Part shown: positions 60,301 to 64,000 of the stretch, one piece after another
Layout: each line of letters starts with the position of its first letter
Position numbering within the stretch: the first letter of the stretch is position 1
Source: Sphagnum compactum
Lineage: Eukaryota; Bryophyta; Sphagnopsida; Sphagnales
NCBI GenBank assembly: GCA_965153455.1
Contig: OZ234502.1
Span: forward strand, 15,717,495-15,781,494
Direction: 5' to 3'
Length of the DNA: 64,000 nt
The notes under the pieces: generated by a model
The model's input: the letters and a program-made list of their open reading frames with translations, nothing else
Told to the model about the DNA's origin: nothing
Databases searched by the model: none
Translations under genes and position numbers: made by a program

Positions 60301-61549
60301 AAAGAACAAAATCTTGTGGAAGAAAATAGAAATCATTTTATAATATTCTTTTTTTAAATATGAAAATTTCAAAAACAAGATAATTATTTGACATTGAAGT
60401 GTTGAACTTGCCATGGTAGTATAGTTGCATGTGCTTTTGTAAAACAATCATGATGTTGCTCAAGTGGCAATCATCCATAAGGAAATTTGGCCAAATTTGG
60501 TGATATTCAAAATATGAATGTAGAAAAATCTTCAACACCCATATTCATTTTGTGGGCAATTGAGGCTAATTTTGGCAAATTTTTATTTAAAATTTTGTCT
60601 CTTAAGGGTAGATATAAGCTATGATGGCTCACTTTTGTGACGGAATGTTTTTTCCCCGGGTACCCTTTATTGAAATGCATATGGTGATTAATATATCCTT
60701 AGATCTACTAATTGGAACTTAGATCTAAACTAATAATTTCATTATGAAGAGAACTGTGTTGTTATTCATTGATTAAAAAAATCATTTGTTAATAGTAATG
60801 GACTTTTGAAATCAAAAAATATGGAGTAGTTATCTCACTAGAACATCACAAAATAGAAAAAAATTCTATTGATTCACACTCCAAATTTGTTATTGGGACT
60901 CAATATATAATGTAATACAAGATGATAAATTCATATGAAGAACCTTTTCTTTGAAAACCTTAATTGTTTAATAGTTATGGACTTTTGAACGGTTAAAATT
61001 TGACCATATTTTCATAAGTCCATATCAATTGCAATTTTTGTTTGTTTTTTAGTTTTTTGTCCCAAAAACATTTTTTTGAAAGTTTTGAATGGGGCATTAT
61101 TTTTATGGACTTTGTGGGTTTTCCTTTTAGGACTTCCAAATTAAGAAATGACATCAACTACATTAAATACAAGTTTTCACATAGATTTGGGAAGGTTTGT
61201 AGGGGATTTGAACATGTATTATTCAAATATTAAAATAATAATAATTTTAAACATAACAACCATGTCCATTTGAATCATTTTAAAAAATCTTGTATGGATT
61301 TGTAAGGAATGTAATTTTTGTTGATATTGAACCATTGTAGCTTGCATTTACCTTTGACAAAATGTTTTGCAAACTAAGGAATTTTTGACAAAATATTCCT
61401 TTCCAAACTATTTTTTTCAAAATGGCAAAAATTCACCATGAAAAAAATCAACATGCCATGGTATTGTTTCAAGCGAAATGAAATAATCCCACATTGAAAC
61501 AACTCATGCACCACTTGTGGTGTGACATGAAATTGGTGTCAAGAAATTT
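54311..61549. other. Long AT-rich intergenic stretch
   Basis: No gene is supported. A short imperfect duplication lies at 59865-59950 (AATTGTCTTTGGAATT and AATTGTCCAAG repeated). A reversed copy of dispersed repeat S is near 60445-60545. Short frames such as 58510-58760 are products of T-rich or A-rich runs. Confidence 0.5.
60445..60545 (-). repeat. Dispersed repeat family S, copy E
   Basis: Read on the minus strand, this contains CCAAATTTGGCCAAATTTCC, GGATGATTGCCACTTGAGCAA and a following CATC, matching the 3' half of copy D upstream of expansin gene 2. Confidence 0.55.
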
Positions 61550-62520
61550 ATGTTTGAACATGGCTGGATGAAAAGGAGGAAACCGTAATTGATGATGAAT
61601 GTCAAGGGAAAATGACTAGTAGAAAGTGCCAAATTAAGGGATGATTAGTTATCATGAATGGTTATAAACACTAAAGGTCCGTGTTTCTTTGTTTTTATTA
61701 TGTTTTTGGGTGTTTTTGTTTATTTGCAAGTTAAATATGTTTGATGGTTACAATTCAATGGGATGGCACCGTTAAGTTGGTTTCTATGATGGAACAGTTT
61801 CATAGTTATTTTTGTGAGGTTCTCAATGGAAGATGGGGTGTTCATGTGTTTTGGGGAACACAAAAAGGCAAATTGAGGAACTTCATGATGGTTGGTTTTT
61901 TGGATTTTGTGATGGTGGGAAAGTACAACAAGTTTATGCCATAAGGGGTGCCATTTTGTTTGGAAAAATGATCTTCATGGTCTTGAACTAAGGTTTTTTG
62001 CTAGTTGTGAAGTAATGAATGTGGAAGCTTAGTGTTGATAAAGCAAATTGTTTTGTTTCTTTTGTACTTCAGGAAGAATGCCCCACTGTTCATGTTTGTG
62101 TCTTTTTTTTTGGAGCTAATTATTCCATTGCGGTATGAGCTTTAGGGCATAAGATATAGGTTTAAAATTAGGATTTAGAGAACAATTCAAGGAAAATGAT
62201 AAAAGTGTCTAGAAGGGTTTTATGAGCAATTTAAATGGCATGTTCTTCTATGTTGTGGGTTTGTGGAGCTTCTAAGGGAAACAATATGATCCTCTATGTT
62301 TCAAAGAAAACACTTGCCTTGGATGTGGGAACTCTGAAGAGGAAATGGGATTCTGAAGAAGTACACATGGGTGTTATGGGAAGAGTTTGTTGTTCCATCC
62401 AATTATTTTTTATTTCTTTGTCCAACTTCTAAGGGTGAAGGATCTAGTGGGTATATGACTCTCATCTAGAATTTGGGAATTCTTTTATGAACTACCACAT
62501 GTAATACCAATTGGCTTTTG
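61550..62520 (+). repeat. Decayed ~1-kb repeat T, copy 2
   Basis: It is colinear with 49680-50600 (anchors listed there). The phrase TGGGAACTCTGAAGAGGAAA at about 62325, then GGGTGTTATGGG, is the clearest match. No intact frame is present. Confidence 0.5.
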
Positions 62521-64000
62521 AAAGGAAATCAAATAATTCTAATTCCTTGAGGTACATAGCATGTTCTTCCTTAGTGTCAAAGTTGTAGGAATGTAATATA
62601 GATTAATATTGTATTGTCCAAGTGTTGTTATATGTATTGTATCAAGGTTCTTTTTAACCAAGTAACCCTTCTTTTTGGTGACACTGGTTTCACATGTCAA
62701 AGAGGAACTACATTGAAGACCCCATTGAGTACAAAAAAACCTGATGAATTATTATTTAGATTTTGGAATCATTTTCCCAACAATATGGTTGATCCAAAGT
62801 AAGTGAAATGCTTCCCCAAAGGTTCAAACCAACCTATTTCATTTTTTAATGTTATGTGTATATTATTTCCATGGAATTGATTACTTTGCAATGCTTATTG
62901 ATATATAATAAGTAATAGGTCCTTAGTCTTCCACTAACAAAATGTATGGTCCATGCATCATAGAGCGCTTGGACCAATCATGAAGAGTTTTCAAAGTGTT
63001 TTAAATATTTCCCTTAAATGGAACCTAACACAAATTCAATTCATTGAATGTTAAGTAATGTTTAACAAAAACATATTTTGAAGTTGGATTACTTTTTTGA
63101 GTTTCATAGGTTTGTTAACAAACTTAACTTTGTTCAAATTTTCAATTATAAATCTTTCCCTCCCAAGTTACCCATCAAGTTATACCACAATGTTTATTCA
63201 ATTTCCTTTTGAAAATTATTCCTAGAAAGTCATTCAATAAATGTCACAATAGCGATTGCAACATTTGATGACATTTATGAAAAAAATCAATGATTTTTTT
63301 TGTTTTCTAGTGATAGTTTGATGATGAAAGGCATTTAAGTGTTTACATGTAAAAGAGTGACATTTTCAAAGTTAGAAAACTAAAATTATAGTTCAAAAAT
63401 CCAAAAATATTACTATTTTAAATTATAATGTTTTAGTGATGTGTTATCAAAGTACTGTCCGGGGGGGGGGGGGGGGGGGGACACTTGATGTAAAGTTTGG
63501 AATCTATGTGTGTCAAATGACCATTTTTAGGGGGGTTATTAGATATTTGTCCAATTTATTTTTTATCATCCTATTCTTATCTAACTTTTAATATATACAT
63601 AATAAAGCCACCCTATATTAATTGTAATATATTATTTCAGATTATATCATACGTCCCTATATTATAAATAAATTGATTATTTGAATAAAATGTACCCTAT
63701 TTTTAATTAATTAACTCATTAGTTTTACCCAACGATCAATATATTACACCCTATATTTTTACTCACATATTTTCTACTTTGTTTACTAGTGTTTCGTTCG
63801 GGAGTACCACCTTTATTTTTTAAACATTTTATCCACATTCTCCCACCCCTTTTCATCTTTTAAAATGTTTAAAATCATGTTTTTCAGCATGTGTTGAACA
63901 TATTAATATCTAGGGTGATATTTTCACATACAAAAAATAATGAAAAAATAATAAATTTGATTGATTTTTAGGTGTCCCATTAAATTCTACTGATTTGATA
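62521..64000. other. AT-rich sequence to the window end
   Basis: Nothing is recognised apart from the 20-G run at 63461-63480. Confidence 0.5.
63461..63480. repeat. Homopolymer run of 20 G
   Basis: An uninterrupted run of 20 G follows CTGTCC in very AT-rich surroundings. It could form a G-quadruplex, or its length could be an assembly or sequencing estimate. Confidence 0.9.

Overview
This window reads as a piece of a land-plant nuclear chromosome. It is AT-rich, most of it is non-coding, and the only intact protein-coding genes I can support are three members of one plant cell-wall family, the alpha-expansins. They have spliceosomal introns, TATA-type promoters and probable 5'-leader introns. 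The rest is dominated by decayed transposons, short inverted-repeat elements (MITEs), tandem repeats and long AT-rich stretches. The species cannot be named from sequence alone. The two coding introns sit at the usual alpha-expansin positions, and the decayed hAT and reverse-transcriptase-associated remnants resemble families I associate with non-flowering plants; that last point is a weak inference from memory.

Layout. 1-7.4 kb: gene-free, with a 0.4 kb inverted-repeat element and a 52-53 bp minisatellite. 7.4-9.9 kb: expansin gene 1 (+). 9.9-31.3 kb: gene-poor, with several fold-back elements, a MITE with 9-bp target duplication (Mutator-like), a probable hAT-like element at 19.1-21.3 kb, a retroelement remnant at 28 kb, a SINE-like tRNA head at 29.1 kb and a striking tandem-repeat plus palindrome block at 29.2-30.7 kb. 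31.4-34.3 kb: expansin gene 2 (+). 38.4-40.6 kb: expansin gene 3 (-), convergent with gene 2. 40.8-43.2 kb: repeats. 43.27-47.40 kb: a 4.1 kb hAT transposon whose transposase is broken, with an 8-bp target duplication and inverted ends. 47.4-64 kb: AT-rich repeat-derived sequence with a pair of related ~1 kb repeats.

How the genes relate. All three encode secreted alpha-expansins with a signal peptide, a six-stranded double-psi barrel domain carrying the HFD motif, and a C-terminal grass-pollen-allergen-like wall-binding domain. They would loosen cell walls non-hydrolytically during growth. Genes 1 and 3 are closest to each other (shared wording in domain 2); gene 2 is the divergent one. The shared intron positions and phases make this a local family cluster that arose by duplication and at least one inversion. 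All three genes carry inverted-repeat elements in introns: the same TAA-flanked PIF/Harbinger-type MITE family is in gene 1 intron 2 and gene 2 intron 1, a second family is in the gene 1 leader intron and gene 3 intron 2, and a third is in gene 2 intron 2 and upstream of gene 3.

I did not find a convincing new biological system. The most unusual structures are the coordinated colonisation of expansin introns by shared MITE families, the complete hAT element boundaries, and the 29.2-30.7 kb palindrome.
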